A stretch of 64,000 bases of DNA from a virus: IMG/VR virus record IMGVR_UViG_3300021168_000355, positions 1 to 64,000 of that record. One strand, written 5' to 3'. Every line of letters begins with the position of its first letter. Within the stretch, counting starts at the first letter, position 1. This document shows positions 8,346 through 16,620 of this stretch, in pieces. The notes beneath the pieces were generated by a model. The model saw only the letters and a list, made by a program, of their open reading frames with translations. It did no database searches and was not told where the DNA came from. Both the position numbers and the translations under genes were made by a program.

Positions 8346-8848
8346 GTAAGCCTTCTGTTGTCCTTTCTCCCGAGGAGCATGATCGAGTTGTGGAGTTGGT
8401 AAAGTCGGGGCGTACAATCAAGGGGATCGCGGACGAGTTCGGTTTCACTGCTAAGGGCGTTTCAAGTTACCTTAGGCGGAATAACATCGAACGCCCTGAG
8501 TCTCTTGATGGGGAAAAGGATACGCAGAAGGCTGCCCTCCAAGAACTACTCGACCGATCTAAAGAGGTAAGAGAAAAAGAAAGGGAGAAAAGAGCGTCCC
8601 AGCCAGAGCCACCTAGAGAAATTTTTGATCCAACTCCATCCGACTTTAAAATGCGCCTTATCACCCTAGCGGAGAAAAAGCAATACGACTGCTCTTGGAT
8701 CATTGGTGATCCCAAGAAATATTATCGGTATTGTGGTAATTCGACGATTGGAGTTATTGGTGTGTACTGTGAATACCACAAGAATATATCTCGGAACAAA
8801 CAACAGGTATCTTCGCCAAAACCCTATGTACCCGTAAATCACAAATAA
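8342..8848 (+). CDS. GcrA-like transcriptional regulator
   Basis: 168 aa. The N-terminus is a helix-turn-helix (SGRTIKGIADEFGFTAKGVSSYL, about residues 20-42), followed by a charged linker. The C-terminal region carries the cysteine/histidine pattern of GcrA: DCSWIIGDP, YCGNS, then YCEYH. In Caulobacter and relatives GcrA binds RNA polymerase sigma70 and activates promoters according to GANTC methylation. A phage copy could redirect host transcription to the many sigma70-like phage promoters seen here (inference). Its ATG overlaps the previous stop. No CcrM-like methyltransferase is visible. Confidence 0.75.
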   Translation: MSKPSVVLSPEEHDRVVELVKSGRTIKGIADEFGFTAKGVSSYLRRNNIERPESLDGEKDTQKAALQELLDRSKEVREKEREKRASQPEPPREIFDPTPSDFKMRLITLAEKKQYDCSWIIGDPKKYYRYCGNSTIGVIGVYCEYHKNISRNKQQVSSPKPYVPVNHK

Positions 8849-8872
8849 CTAGCAGTGGACAGCGTTCTGTGC

Positions 8873-8878
8873 TATTAT
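8873..8878 (+). promoter_or_regulatory. Extended -10 promoter of the structured RNA
   Basis: TATTAT at 8873-8878 preceded by TGTGC, matching the extended -10 of the other phage promoters. A good -35 at 17 bp is absent; a TGGACA lies only 11 bp upstream. Predicted transcription start is near 8885. Confidence 0.45.
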
Positions 8879-8884
8879 ACAGAA

Positions 8885-9110
8885 TGAAAGGTGATACTTG
8901 CTCGGGGAATCTCATACCGCAGCGGAACCTAGACTACCGGCGAGGGTACGTGGAGATTGTTGCATGTTAATCTCCATCAGTCCACTACAAGGCATTGTTC
9001 GGGCTCCCGAGCAAGGAGTCGCTTCGGCGACAAGGTCATTGAGCCCGTGAAACGATGCAACGTCTAGGATACTCGCCCCCGATGACTCCCGTCGTCGGGG
9101 GCGGTATTTA
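8885..9110 (+). ncRNA. Candidate structured RNA with several pseudoknots
   Basis: About 225 nt with no credible reading frame. Pairings read directly: CTTGCTCGG 8897-8905 with CCGAGCAAG 9007-9015; TGGAGATT 8951-8958 with AATCTCCA 8969-8976; CGGGCTC 9000-9006 with GAGCCCG 9041-9047, crossing the first helix and abutting it; a GTCGC-TTCG-GCGAC hairpin 9018-9031; hairpin-loop GTTGCAT 8959-8965 with ATGCAAC 9055-9061; CCTAGAC 8928-8934 with GTCTAGG 9062-9068; and TACC/GGTA 8935-8948. A strong terminator follows. It matches no RNA class I can name. It could be a stand-alone RNA or a leader/riboswitch for the secreted protein at 9125. Confidence 0.7.
9074..9110 (+). terminator. Terminator-like hairpin at the end of the structured RNA
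   Basis: A 13-bp stem with one G-T pair (9074-9086 with 9091-9103), TCCC loop, followed by a weak T-rich tract GTATTTATT. The ribosome binding site of the next gene (GAGGAGG) comes directly after, so read-through control is possible. Confidence 0.7.
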
Positions 9111-9124
9111 TTGAGGAGGGAAAA

Positions 9125-9436
9125 ATGAAAGCGGTATTGATTGGGGCATTCTTACTCTCACTGGGGGCTACCAATGCGGAAGCTTGTCACCGATTTAGTC
9201 GATGGTATTACCCCTACCCCCAGCGGTGTGATACGCGGCCCCTAAAGCACGATCTGGTTTATCGGGTGACCTCAGATCCGCCCGTACCGACTCCTCGCGA
9301 GGACGATGTTACTACCGACCCAGAGATTCCATTGCCCGATATGGCAGCGGTGTGGGAACCCCAAAGTGATTTTAAGGAATTGCAAGAAGGTCTGGAGCGA
9401 AAGAAAGCCTTAATTCTTTTGCTCAGTCGTCCCTAA
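9125..9436 (+). CDS. Small secreted cysteine-containing protein
   Basis: 103 aa with a clear signal peptide: MK, a hydrophobic core VLIGAFLLSLGA, and a probable cleavage site after NAEA near residue 20. The mature part begins CHRFSRWYYPYPQRC and ends in an acidic, proline-rich and then helical segment. Start ATG has GAGGAGGG. It may act in the periplasm or cell wall, but no enzyme motif is seen. It is the last plus-strand gene before the late operon and overlaps the convergent gene at 9410 by 27 bp. Confidence 0.75.
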   Translation: MKAVLIGAFLLSLGATNAEACHRFSRWYYPYPQRCDTRPLKHDLVYRVTSDPPVPTPREDDVTTDPEIPLPDMAAVWEPQSDFKELQEGLERKKALILLLSRP

Positions 9437-9634
9437 TTCTTTGTTCGCCGCATCAAGCGCCGCCATGATAATATTGCCGATCGGGGATGGATCAACGAAG
9501 GGATGCATTGATCCATCACTCGCCTTAGCGAGAATGGTTGGCGTGCTTAGGGCGATAATGATTTGATTAACCGCCTCTCCTGACAGATAGATATCAGGAG
9601 TAGCAGTGCCGGGTGGCTTAAAGGGTGTGTTCAT
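9410..9634 (-). CDS. Hypothetical protein, predicted leaderless mRNA
   Basis: 74 aa on the minus strand. A promoter at 9641-9669 puts the expected +1 at or beside the ATG, so it may be translated without a leader. No domain recognised. It lies downstream of the lysis genes and converges with 9125-9436. Confidence 0.65.
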   Translation of the reverse strand: MNTPFKPPGTATPDIYLSGEAVNQIIIALSTPTILAKASDGSMHPFVDPSPIGNIIMAALDAANKELGTTEQKN

Positions 9635-9640
9635 TTGACC

Positions 9641-9669
9641 ACGCTATCATAAATGCCCGAGGGTGTCAA
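9641..9669 (-). promoter_or_regulatory. Minus-strand promoter of the 9410-9634 gene
   Basis: Minus-strand TTGACA (9664-9669), 17-bp spacer, TAGCGT (9641-9646), with the ATG starting 7 bases after the -10. It follows the phage promoter form. Confidence 0.6.
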
Positions 9670-9673
9670 GTCC

Positions 9674-9982
9674 TTATTTGTCACTTTTTCTACTAATCCA
9701 ATAAGCTATTACTGTGGAAAATGCCGCGATGAGACCACCAATTACATTGGATGTGGTCTCATTATTTGGTACCACAAAAAATACACTAAAAACAACCAAT
9801 CCCATAAACGTTAATATAACCAAAATAGATATGGTTAACATTCCATGTGTTGGATCAAATCTGGCTGAGGCGATTAATAATATAATGGTGAATGCGATGG
9901 CAAGTGCAATACCCATAGTTGCAGGATAATCAAGAAGTTTAGGTACTGGAGGCAAGTTCCCAACATATTCACTCGGGCTCAT
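9674..9982 (-). CDS. Three-segment membrane protein, possible holin
   Basis: 102 aa with three hydrophobic stretches (about residues 22-42, 48-70 and 78-95) and a short basic C-terminal tail (SRKSDK). Size, topology and position just after the endolysin and another membrane protein fit a holin or pinholin. Its start overlaps the previous stop by 4 bp. No family signature recognised. Confidence 0.65.
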   Translation of the reverse strand: MSPSEYVGNLPPVPKLLDYPATMGIALAIAFTIILLIASARFDPTHGMLTISILVILTFMGLVVFSVFFVVPNNETTSNVIGGLIAAFSTVIAYWISRKSDK

Positions 9983-10215
9983 TTCCCTAAGACTTTCGCG
10001 ACACCATAGACGCCGTATAGCCCAATTGCCATCCCAGCTATTTCAAGAGAAGTCCGAAACAAATGTTCGGGCGAACACAAATCGCTTGCCGCTATTCCTG
10101 TATGGGCTAAAGCAAAACACTGGCTCACCGCATAAAAGTCCATGAGCGCGAATATCGTTAAGATTAGTAACGCACCACATAGAGCGATTAGGCTGGTGAG
10201 CGGAGTTGGGTTCAT
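9979..10215 (-). CDS. Two-segment membrane protein in lysis cluster
   Basis: 78 aa with hydrophobic segments near residues 6-28 and 55-75 and a central loop with two cysteines. It overlaps both neighbours by 4 bp, so the four lysis-cluster genes are translationally coupled. It could be an antiholin or accessory membrane protein; this is by position only. Confidence 0.65.
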   Translation of the reverse strand: MNPTPLTSLIALCGALLILTIFALMDFYAVSQCFALAHTGIAASDLCSPEHLFRTSLEIAGMAIGLYGVYGVAKVLGK

Positions 10216-10565
10216 TTCAGCAGCTTCAACAACCCAGCTGGGGGAAAGAAGGTGGCAGCAGCACCGATGATCATATCCTTGATATCAGTGGTATTGTAAT
10301 CCTCAGCTTTCACCGCCGGAAGTAGGTCAGATATAACTTTGGTTGCGGATTCCAGAACTGCTTCGGGATTGTCGATCTTTCCTTGTAGGACAAGTTTCCC
10401 TGCTTCCGTAAGCGCAGCACGGCGGATTTCTCCCTCGTTACTATCGCTTTCCTGAATAGCAAGTTTCGTCCGAAGCCAGTTGAACACATAGGCACAGAGG
10501 GCTGTCCCAGCAGCCCCCAGGCATGTGATCGCAAGGGATTGGAGTTCGCTGAGAATACTATCCAT
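10212..10565 (-). CDS. Holin-like protein (LLH type)
   Basis: 117 aa with one N-terminal membrane segment (about residues 11-30), then an amphipathic charged helix, an AALTEAGKLVLQG segment and a hydrophobic C-terminus. This layout resembles phage LLH-type holins. Its start overlaps the endolysin stop by 8 bp, strengthening a lysis role. Confidence 0.65.
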   Translation of the reverse strand: MDSILSELQSLAITCLGAAGTALCAYVFNWLRTKLAIQESDSNEGEIRRAALTEAGKLVLQGKIDNPEAVLESATKVISDLLPAVKAEDYNTTDIKDMIIGAAATFFPPAGLLKLLK

Positions 10566-11253
10566 CGTCCTGCTCCAGCGTCGAGGGGTCTGGCATTGGG
10601 GCGTTCTGGGGCAATCCCGGCAACTCTGCTTCCGCCACCGTCGTTATTGATTGGGTAGCTGGAATCTGTTTTAGGGCGCCTTTGAATTTCCAGTAGTAAC
10701 CCGCAATTGTTGACGCTTTGTCGGTTCCGTTAACGATGCGTCGAGCGTTGACTGGATCTTCAATTCCTTTCGATTTAGACAGATATTTGGGTAGTCCAAC
10801 ACCTGTGAACCACCCATAGATCATTCCATCATAGGAAATGAGTGCGGATGTTTCAGCATCCAAAGCATTGTTGGCAACAGGGTGAATCTGGCAATCCTTG
10901 CCATAACGTTCTTTGAGGAATTTCTGCCCGTTCTTGTAGTTTTCTTCCCATGTTAACTGGACATAGCCTCGTCCATAATAACACTGGTTATAAGGACCGG
11001 CGGGCTTGCCATAGCTCTTGCCGGACCCGCGCCCATATTCTTCAATGGGCTGCATAGTGTAGGCAGTTTCATGGTAGAATGTTGCCAGAGCATAGGCAAG
11101 CCACATCGTACCATCATTGGGATTGTTGGCCTCGAACGCCCATTCCCAAACCTCAAGGAGGTAGTTCATACCATCGACTTGAGATTGGGTCAACGTGCCA
11201 CTGAACAGGTCTTTCCGCACAGTGTCAAAAAAGAATTTCCGATCGTAAGGCAT
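10558..11253 (-). CDS. Endolysin, glycoside hydrolase 19 (chitinase-like) domain
   Basis: 231 aa. The segment from about residue 45 to 190 matches phage GH19 lysozymes: TFYHETAYTMQPIEEYG around the catalytic glutamate Glu62, YYGRGYVQLTWEENY near 92-106, and PVNARRIVNGTD near 165. It would cleave peptidoglycan glycan strands. There is no signal peptide, so export depends on the holin-like products next to it. The C-terminal 35 residues are a low-complexity acidic tail. Confidence 0.9.
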   Translation of the reverse strand: MPYDRKFFFDTVRKDLFSGTLTQSQVDGMNYLLEVWEWAFEANNPNDGTMWLAYALATFYHETAYTMQPIEEYGRGSGKSYGKPAGPYNQCYYGRGYVQLTWEENYKNGQKFLKERYGKDCQIHPVANNALDAETSALISYDGMIYGWFTGVGLPKYLSKSKGIEDPVNARRIVNGTDKASTIAGYYWKFKGALKQIPATQSITTVAEAELPGLPQNAPMPDPSTLEQDDG

Positions 11254-11469
11254 TTATTCCTCCTCAGGTGATGGAAGCGTCGAGTTCTCTGCTGGGGGAG
11301 CAGGTTGTTGAGCAGCAGCGGGTTGATTGCCCTCATCGAGCCATGCGAGATATTCCTGATAGTCGATGTTATCGGGATCAAATGGAATGAATGCACCATC
11401 CTCGTCTCGCACGATGATGGTTTTGTGGACATCATTCGACATGTGATCCCAGATTTGGGTGTAGGACAT
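11254..11469 (-). CDS. Small hypothetical protein at end of tail-fibre cluster
   Basis: 71 aa. It has a DPDNIDYQEYLAWLDEGN segment followed by a proline/alanine-rich acidic tail. The DYxxYLAWL pattern is common in short proteins beside phage tail-fibre genes, but its role is not known. It lies between a fibre gene and the endolysin. Confidence 0.7.
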   Translation of the reverse strand: MSYTQIWDHMSNDVHKTIIVRDEDGAFIPFDPDNIDYQEYLAWLDEGNQPAAAQQPAPPAENSTLPSPEEE

Positions 11470-11470
11470 G

Positions 11471-12649
11471 TTAAAGCTCCGCGGTTGCAGTTATTACGGT
11501 TGCGAATATTCCAGCAGTCGTTGTTGTGGAACAAACACGGTTATCACACACAAAGGTATTGGAACTGGGTCCACCTGATAAAACTCCGATCGCATTCGCA
11601 AATGCAGGAGCACCGAGTAGAGAAACACCTGTTAAAGTAGGTGCTGCTCTTGGAGTAACAGGAAGCCATCCAAGACCATAATAGCCACTGCCGCTGGTAG
11701 CATTGCCATTCCAGTATGCTGAAACACTTTGATAATACCGCTGGCAATCTGCCAAACTCTTGGCTGGTGATTGATGATTAAATCGTGAGGCGACAGAACC
11801 AATTTCTAACTTGACACCAGTAAATCCCATGGCAGCGCCATTAGTTCCCATTAAATTAATTGCACCAGGACCGCTGAGGAAATTACCACTTTGCCATGCA
11901 TTAAGGGTAGAAGTAACTCGGGTTGATCCCATACCTGAACTGAAAAAGACATAGACGCCGGCACCATTACCACTCAATGTCCAAGTCCCGTTCGGATCAC
12001 CGAGAATAGGAATAATAAATCGTGTCCATGTGTTAGCGGTTGTAATTGAATAAGTAAAGGGAAAAGATCGATTGGCAGCACTGTTTTGAATGGAACCAGA
12101 GTATGTACCAACTATGCTGGCATAAGCCCAAAATGATAAAGTAGCAGGTTGAGCATTTGCCGTACCCCAAGCAAAATCGCTAACCATATCAGCTTCGATC
12201 ATTTGGGAAATGCCAAAATAATCTGCTGCCAAAAGTGTATACGCTGTGGTAGAAGCTATTTGAAGTTGATAAGGGAATCCTGGATTATTGCTGGCAACCC
12301 TTTGAACTCCACCCTTTCCAGTTTGACTTGCATTCCATACCCAACGATCAATACAGTAACCCGCTACGGTAACAAGAGCACCATTATTGCGTTGGTCAAT
12401 CCGCATGTCACCATTGATGATCTTATTCTCACCAGGAGTACGGGCATCGACCTGTTGTTTCGTTGCTGCTCCAAGAGGATCGGTAGGTTCAGCAGAAAGG
12501 ATCAATGGTCCCGTCATTGTGCCGCCAGACACGGGCACATAGCCAGAGCCTACACCATTAGCGACCCATTTCGTGCCGTCCCAAATCCATTGTATTCCAC
12601 CCCCAGTGTAGATTTGGTTGAGGGTTGGACTAGCGGGGAAGTCAAGCAT
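11471..12649 (-). CDS. Tail fibre / receptor-binding protein, copy 3
   Basis: 392 aa. It starts with the fibre-head motif DFPASPTLNQIYTGGG and WDGTKW, then a GGTMTGPLILS repeat, then a long carbohydrate-binding-like domain beginning KIINGDMRIDQR with conserved MIEADMVSDFAWGTANAQPATL, GVKLEIGSVA and SLADCQRYYQ. The last two-thirds align with genes 12652 and 14004. The variable C-terminus suggests receptor choice. Confidence 0.85.
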   Translation of the reverse strand: MLDFPASPTLNQIYTGGGIQWIWDGTKWVANGVGSGYVPVSGGTMTGPLILSAEPTDPLGAATKQQVDARTPGENKIINGDMRIDQRNNGALVTVAGYCIDRWVWNASQTGKGGVQRVASNNPGFPYQLQIASTTAYTLLAADYFGISQMIEADMVSDFAWGTANAQPATLSFWAYASIVGTYSGSIQNSAANRSFPFTYSITTANTWTRFIIPILGDPNGTWTLSGNGAGVYVFFSSGMGSTRVTSTLNAWQSGNFLSGPGAINLMGTNGAAMGFTGVKLEIGSVASRFNHQSPAKSLADCQRYYQSVSAYWNGNATSGSGYYGLGWLPVTPRAAPTLTGVSLLGAPAFANAIGVLSGGPSSNTFVCDNRVCSTTTTAGIFATVITATAEL

Positions 12650-12651
12650 AG

Positions 12652-14007
12652 TTAAAACTCCGCGCTTATGGTTGCACTAAAATTACAGTTTGTACCAGCA
12701 CCACTCGCAGTAACTACCATATTGGATCTGAATCCATATGGATCCGTTTGAGGGATACCTAAAGTGGATCCATTGGAATAAATTTGATTGGAAGGTGTTA
12801 CTGTTGGTGCTGCCCGCATTGTTGTGGGAAATGTATATGAGGTATAAATCATACCACCTGCAATATTATAACCAGCCGTTAAAAACGCAAAGGTGGGTTG
12901 TTGATAGTATCGCTGGCAATCAAGCAAACTTTCGGCTAATGATTTCCGGTTAAAAGGTGTGGCGACGGAGCCAATTTCCAATTTGACGCCTGTTATAAAG
13001 AAGGCTGAACTAGCAACGGAGACGATGCTATACGCACCCGTTGCACCAAGAAAATTGCCATTTTGCCATTGTCCTGGTATACCGCGCCAATTTGTACCAC
13101 AGCCAAGGTCAAATGATAAAGATAATCCGCCACCGTTGCCACTCATTATCCACGTTCCAGAAGCATCTGGTGGAATAGGAATAGTAATTTTAGTCCACGT
13201 GCTGGCCCCTGGGAGTGCAAAGGTAAACGGATATGATCGTGTTGGTGTACTGGCTGATGTATTACGAATTGATCCACTATATGTTCCAGCATTGATTGAC
13301 GCCGCCCAAAACGACAAAGTGGCTGGTTGTGCGTTGGCTGTTCCCCAACAAAAGTCGCTGACCATGTCAGCTTCAATCACTTGGTAAACGTAGAAAAAAT
13401 CCGTTGCTAGAGAGGTATATGGTGTAGTTGGGCATAACCACGATGTATAATTAGGAAATCCAATAGCCACCGAACCCGGACCACTTCCTTGACCCCAATT
13501 AATTTTAGCGGCTTGTGCTGCGCCAAAACCAATACGATCAACGGTATAACCTGAGGCGGATCCACTAGCGACTCCTCGTTGGTTGATCCGCATGTCGCCA
13601 TTGATGATACGGTTGGAACCAATCATTGGATATTGATTGAAATACCTCAGAGTAACAGGATTGAATATGTTGACAGGATCACCATTGAGGACAAGTGGAC
13701 CGGTTAAATTGCCACCAGACAGGGGCAGATAAGCTCCGCCTTGTTGATTGGTGGCTGGCACCCACTGGGACGAATTACCGTCATAAAACCAAATATACAT
13801 TTGACCTTTGACACTATCCCACCACATTGATCCTATTGCAGGGGATGAGGGTGGAGTATCGCCGATGGATATTGATGCGCCGCCACCGCCGCCTCCCCCA
13901 GAGCCGGGTGTGAGGGTCCACTTGACGCCATCCCACGTCCAGGTGATTCCGCCCGACGTGAAAGTTTGACCATTTGTTGGATTGGCGGGGAAGTCAATCA
14001 TGGTCAA
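12652..14007 (-). CDS. Tail fibre / receptor-binding protein, copy 2
   Basis: 451 aa. It has the same N-terminal DFPANPTNGQTFTSGG head, then a glycine linker and a GDTPPSSPAIGSMWWDS beta module also found twice in gene 15071, then the shared RIINGDMRINQRG receptor-type domain with YYQ motif and a variable C-terminal 80 residues. Start overlaps copy 1 by 4 bp. The family resembles phage tail fibre proteins that bind surface sugars. Confidence 0.85.
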   Translation of the reverse strand: MTMIDFPANPTNGQTFTSGGITWTWDGVKWTLTPGSGGGGGGGASISIGDTPPSSPAIGSMWWDSVKGQMYIWFYDGNSSQWVPATNQQGGAYLPLSGGNLTGPLVLNGDPVNIFNPVTLRYFNQYPMIGSNRIINGDMRINQRGVASGSASGYTVDRIGFGAAQAAKINWGQGSGPGSVAIGFPNYTSWLCPTTPYTSLATDFFYVYQVIEADMVSDFCWGTANAQPATLSFWAASINAGTYSGSIRNTSASTPTRSYPFTFALPGASTWTKITIPIPPDASGTWIMSGNGGGLSLSFDLGCGTNWRGIPGQWQNGNFLGATGAYSIVSVASSAFFITGVKLEIGSVATPFNRKSLAESLLDCQRYYQQPTFAFLTAGYNIAGGMIYTSYTFPTTMRAAPTVTPSNQIYSNGSTLGIPQTDPYGFRSNMVVTASGAGTNCNFSATISAEF

Positions 14008-15074
14008 ATCTCCGAATTAAACGTTGCTGTGGATGATGACCATCCACCACCCGTCGCTGTTATAGTGGCTTGTACGGTAATAGAATTAGGTTGTGCATTG
14101 TTAAGGGAAATTGCCCCCATATTGCTTACACTTGAATTGGTAAATGCTACAGTGGGTGCAACTCTCATTTGAACTGGGAAATAATAACTAGACCACATTA
14201 CTCCGGGCGCCACATTATAACCTCCAATAAATGTGTTGGCTGTCTGATAATACCGCTGGCAATCTCGCAGAACTTTTCCTGGCGTCTCACGATTGAATGG
14301 TGTTGGAACATTTCCAATTTCCAGTTTGACACCAGAAAGTTGAAAGATTGCACCATTGGTGGCAACAATACCCGCTGCTCCCGCTACACCGTTTACATTG
14401 CCATTTTGCCATTGATTTGGTACAGCAGATCGGACACTAGATCCAGAGCCAAGATCAAAGGTAACATAGACCGATCCACCACTACCAGAGTTGACCCATG
14501 TGCCACCAACATCACCTGGAATAGTTACAACAACCTTCGACCAACCAGCTGAAACAGAAAAGGTGAATGGATAGCATCGATTAACTGGTGGACCATAGTT
14601 ACTGATACAACCGGAATATGTTCCTTGAGCACTGACATTAACCCAGAAAGATAATGTAACAGGTTGAGCGCCAGGTGTGCCCCACGCGAAGTCATTGACC
14701 ATGTTGGCTTCGATGGGCTGGAAATAGCAAAAACTATCTGCCGCTGCTGCTGTATAGGCAGATAATGAAGTAATGGACATGCAACGTGGAAAACCATTTG
14801 GAGTTCCAGCAACGCTGTTCGATGTAGCCCAATTCATTTTACCGGCCACAGACATACCAAGTTTCCACCGGTCTGCTGTTATACCTGTCAGTGTTCCACT
14901 TGATCCATATTGATTGACTAAAAAATCACCATTGATAATACGGTTGGATCCTGTTGACAATGGGGGCTGAACAGCGGTGCCAGTAGCCAGCCACTTCTTT
15001 CCATCCCAAGTCCAGGATTGTGGACCCGAAGTGAAAGCTTGACCAACGGTGGGCGAGTCAGGGAAATTAATCAT
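14004..15074 (-). CDS. Tail fibre / receptor-binding protein, copy 1
   Basis: 356 aa. It is the shortest of the three tandem copies: DFPDSPTVGQAFTSG head directly joined to the RIINGDFLVNQYG domain, without the beta-module insert of copy 2. It shares the VNDFAWGTPGAQPVTLSFW, GVKLEIGNV and LRDCQRYYQ motifs. Overlaps the 15071 and 12652 genes by 4 bp at each end. The tandem array looks like gene duplication followed by divergence. Confidence 0.85.
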   Translation of the reverse strand: MINFPDSPTVGQAFTSGPQSWTWDGKKWLATGTAVQPPLSTGSNRIINGDFLVNQYGSSGTLTGITADRWKLGMSVAGKMNWATSNSVAGTPNGFPRCMSITSLSAYTAAAADSFCYFQPIEANMVNDFAWGTPGAQPVTLSFWVNVSAQGTYSGCISNYGPPVNRCYPFTFSVSAGWSKVVVTIPGDVGGTWVNSGSGGSVYVTFDLGSGSSVRSAVPNQWQNGNVNGVAGAAGIVATNGAIFQLSGVKLEIGNVPTPFNRETPGKVLRDCQRYYQTANTFIGGYNVAPGVMWSSYYFPVQMRVAPTVAFTNSSVSNMGAISLNNAQPNSITVQATITATGGGWSSSTATFNSEI

Positions 15075-16582
15075 TGTGCTGCCTCCAGTTGGGCAACTCT
15101 AACCCTGAGTGCCTTAATCTCTTGAAGTAGGAGTGGCACAAATTTGGAATAATCGACACCCCACGAGTCGTCTGGTTCATGGTGATAGACAGCATCGGGG
15201 AATACTTCATTCACCTCTTGTGCCATAACCCCATAAGCGCGAGTACCGCTCTCAATCCACTCAAAATCATAAACCATGATTGCGTCAAGGATTGGTCCAG
15301 CATCGAAGCTTTGTTCATTGGTCTTGGAACGCGCGTCCGATCCTGTGTTAAAGGACACTACGCCCCCAGCTGCTTGGCTGATCGATCCGCCTGCACCACC
15401 CCCGTAATAAAAACTTATTGCCTGTCCGGCGGCGGAGCGATTGGTCGAAATGGAGTTAAAAGCAGCAGTGCCAGTTTCAACAACCAAACCATTGCTAGGA
15501 GCCCAACTAACACCATTTCCAGAACCCAGAGCAGCAGCGCCTCTCGCTCCACCAAGGATAATAGTGCCGTCTTGGCGCTGTAGTTTAAATGGCGTGTCTA
15601 TGTATGCACCTGTATCACTGTAGCGGCTGAAGGTGCAATTTGACCCAACGCTTCCACCGCTTTCAGTAGAGGTGTCACCAAGTTGAATATTCCATCGTAT
15701 GGTTGTCCCTCCCGGTGTTCCAGTATAACCAAGAATTTGATTGGCAAAGGCGCCGGGGGCTTTTGCCATAGTTAAATTTGAGCCAGTTGCAGCTGGAGCT
15801 AATAAGTAAACAGTCCCTCCATTGCTCTGGAGGAATTGTGCGCCAAGGCTACCACTCAACGTCCCACCAGTCAGGGGCAAATTTAGGGCATCACCTGCCT
15901 GCATCTGGGCTAAGGTAACTGCGCCAAAGGAAGCGGTCGCATTACCACTTAAAGTCAACAGACCAGTCATTGTTCCCCCAGTCAGGGGGAGGTAGCCGCC
16001 TCCAAATTGATTGGTCGTTGGCGCCCATTGACTTGAGGTGCCATCATTATACCAAATATATAATTGACCTGCCGTACTATCCCACCATAATGAGCCAACA
16101 GTGGGATTAGTGGGCGCAGTATCACCTACCGAAACTGTTGTTCCACCTCCACCGCCTCCAGAACTACCAGGTGGAATGTTGACTGCGATCACCCACTGGG
16201 ATGAATTACCGTCGTTGTAGAAAACGTAAAGCTGACCACCAACACTATCGAACCACAACTGCCCATTCTGGGGGTTGGTTGGCGGTGTGTCCGAGACAGT
16301 AACCGATCCACCAATAGGCGACCAATTTGCTGAAACAAAGGCTCCTGCATTCGAGGGCGCCAAAGCCCGATACATAATACCCTGATAAATGGCATGATCG
16401 CCAACAAAATAATTTGCCGTCGTTGAGAAATACCGAACTGCGATAAGGTCTAGGGCTGCATTGGCTGGGTTAATAACGCCGAGTTGATTATCGGCGTAAT
16501 TAACATAAAGTTCTCCTGGCAATCGACCAGTTGGTCGATTTTGCGTTGTGGAGCTACGAAGTGCTTGGACTTGATTTGGCAT
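15071..16582 (-). CDS. Tail fibre with C-terminal S74 intramolecular chaperone
   Basis: 503 aa. The N-terminus contains a short adhesin-like domain, then two GDTxPTNPxxGxLWxDS modules, two LTGGT(M/L)(T/S) repeats, and a beta-rich shaft. The last 85 residues match the peptidase S74 (intramolecular chaperone) domain: SDARSKTNE, then YGVMAQEVNEVFPDAV and a C-terminal coiled coil. Such domains trimerise the fibre and then cut themselves off. Serine at SDARSK is the predicted cleavage site. Confidence 0.9.
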   Translation of the reverse strand: MPNQVQALRSSTTQNRPTGRLPGELYVNYADNQLGVINPANAALDLIAVRYFSTTANYFVGDHAIYQGIMYRALAPSNAGAFVSANWSPIGGSVTVSDTPPTNPQNGQLWFDSVGGQLYVFYNDGNSSQWVIAVNIPPGSSGGGGGGTTVSVGDTAPTNPTVGSLWWDSTAGQLYIWYNDGTSSQWAPTTNQFGGGYLPLTGGTMTGLLTLSGNATASFGAVTLAQMQAGDALNLPLTGGTLSGSLGAQFLQSNGGTVYLLAPAATGSNLTMAKAPGAFANQILGYTGTPGGTTIRWNIQLGDTSTESGGSVGSNCTFSRYSDTGAYIDTPFKLQRQDGTIILGGARGAAALGSGNGVSWAPSNGLVVETGTAAFNSISTNRSAAGQAISFYYGGGAGGSISQAAGGVVSFNTGSDARSKTNEQSFDAGPILDAIMVYDFEWIESGTRAYGVMAQEVNEVFPDAVYHHEPDDSWGVDYSKFVPLLLQEIKALRVRVAQLEAAQ

Positions 16583-16583
16583 G

Positions 16584-16620
16584 GCTATATAGCCTCTCGC
16601 TTAACCCTATATAGGGCGAG
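16584..16620 (-). repeat. Inverted repeat between two tail-fibre genes
   Basis: CTCGC and GCGAG arms (near 16597 and 16616) flank the palindrome CCCTATATAGGG. A further GGCTATATAGCC palindrome lies at the start of the gap. There is no T-run, so an RNA-processing or spacing hairpin is more likely than a terminator. Confidence 0.4.

Noticed and set aside
8885-9110. tmRNA, RNase P RNA or 6S RNA as identity of the structured RNA
   Set aside because: No tRNA-like ends, no conserved RNase P core sequences and not the single long bulged hairpin of 6S RNA.
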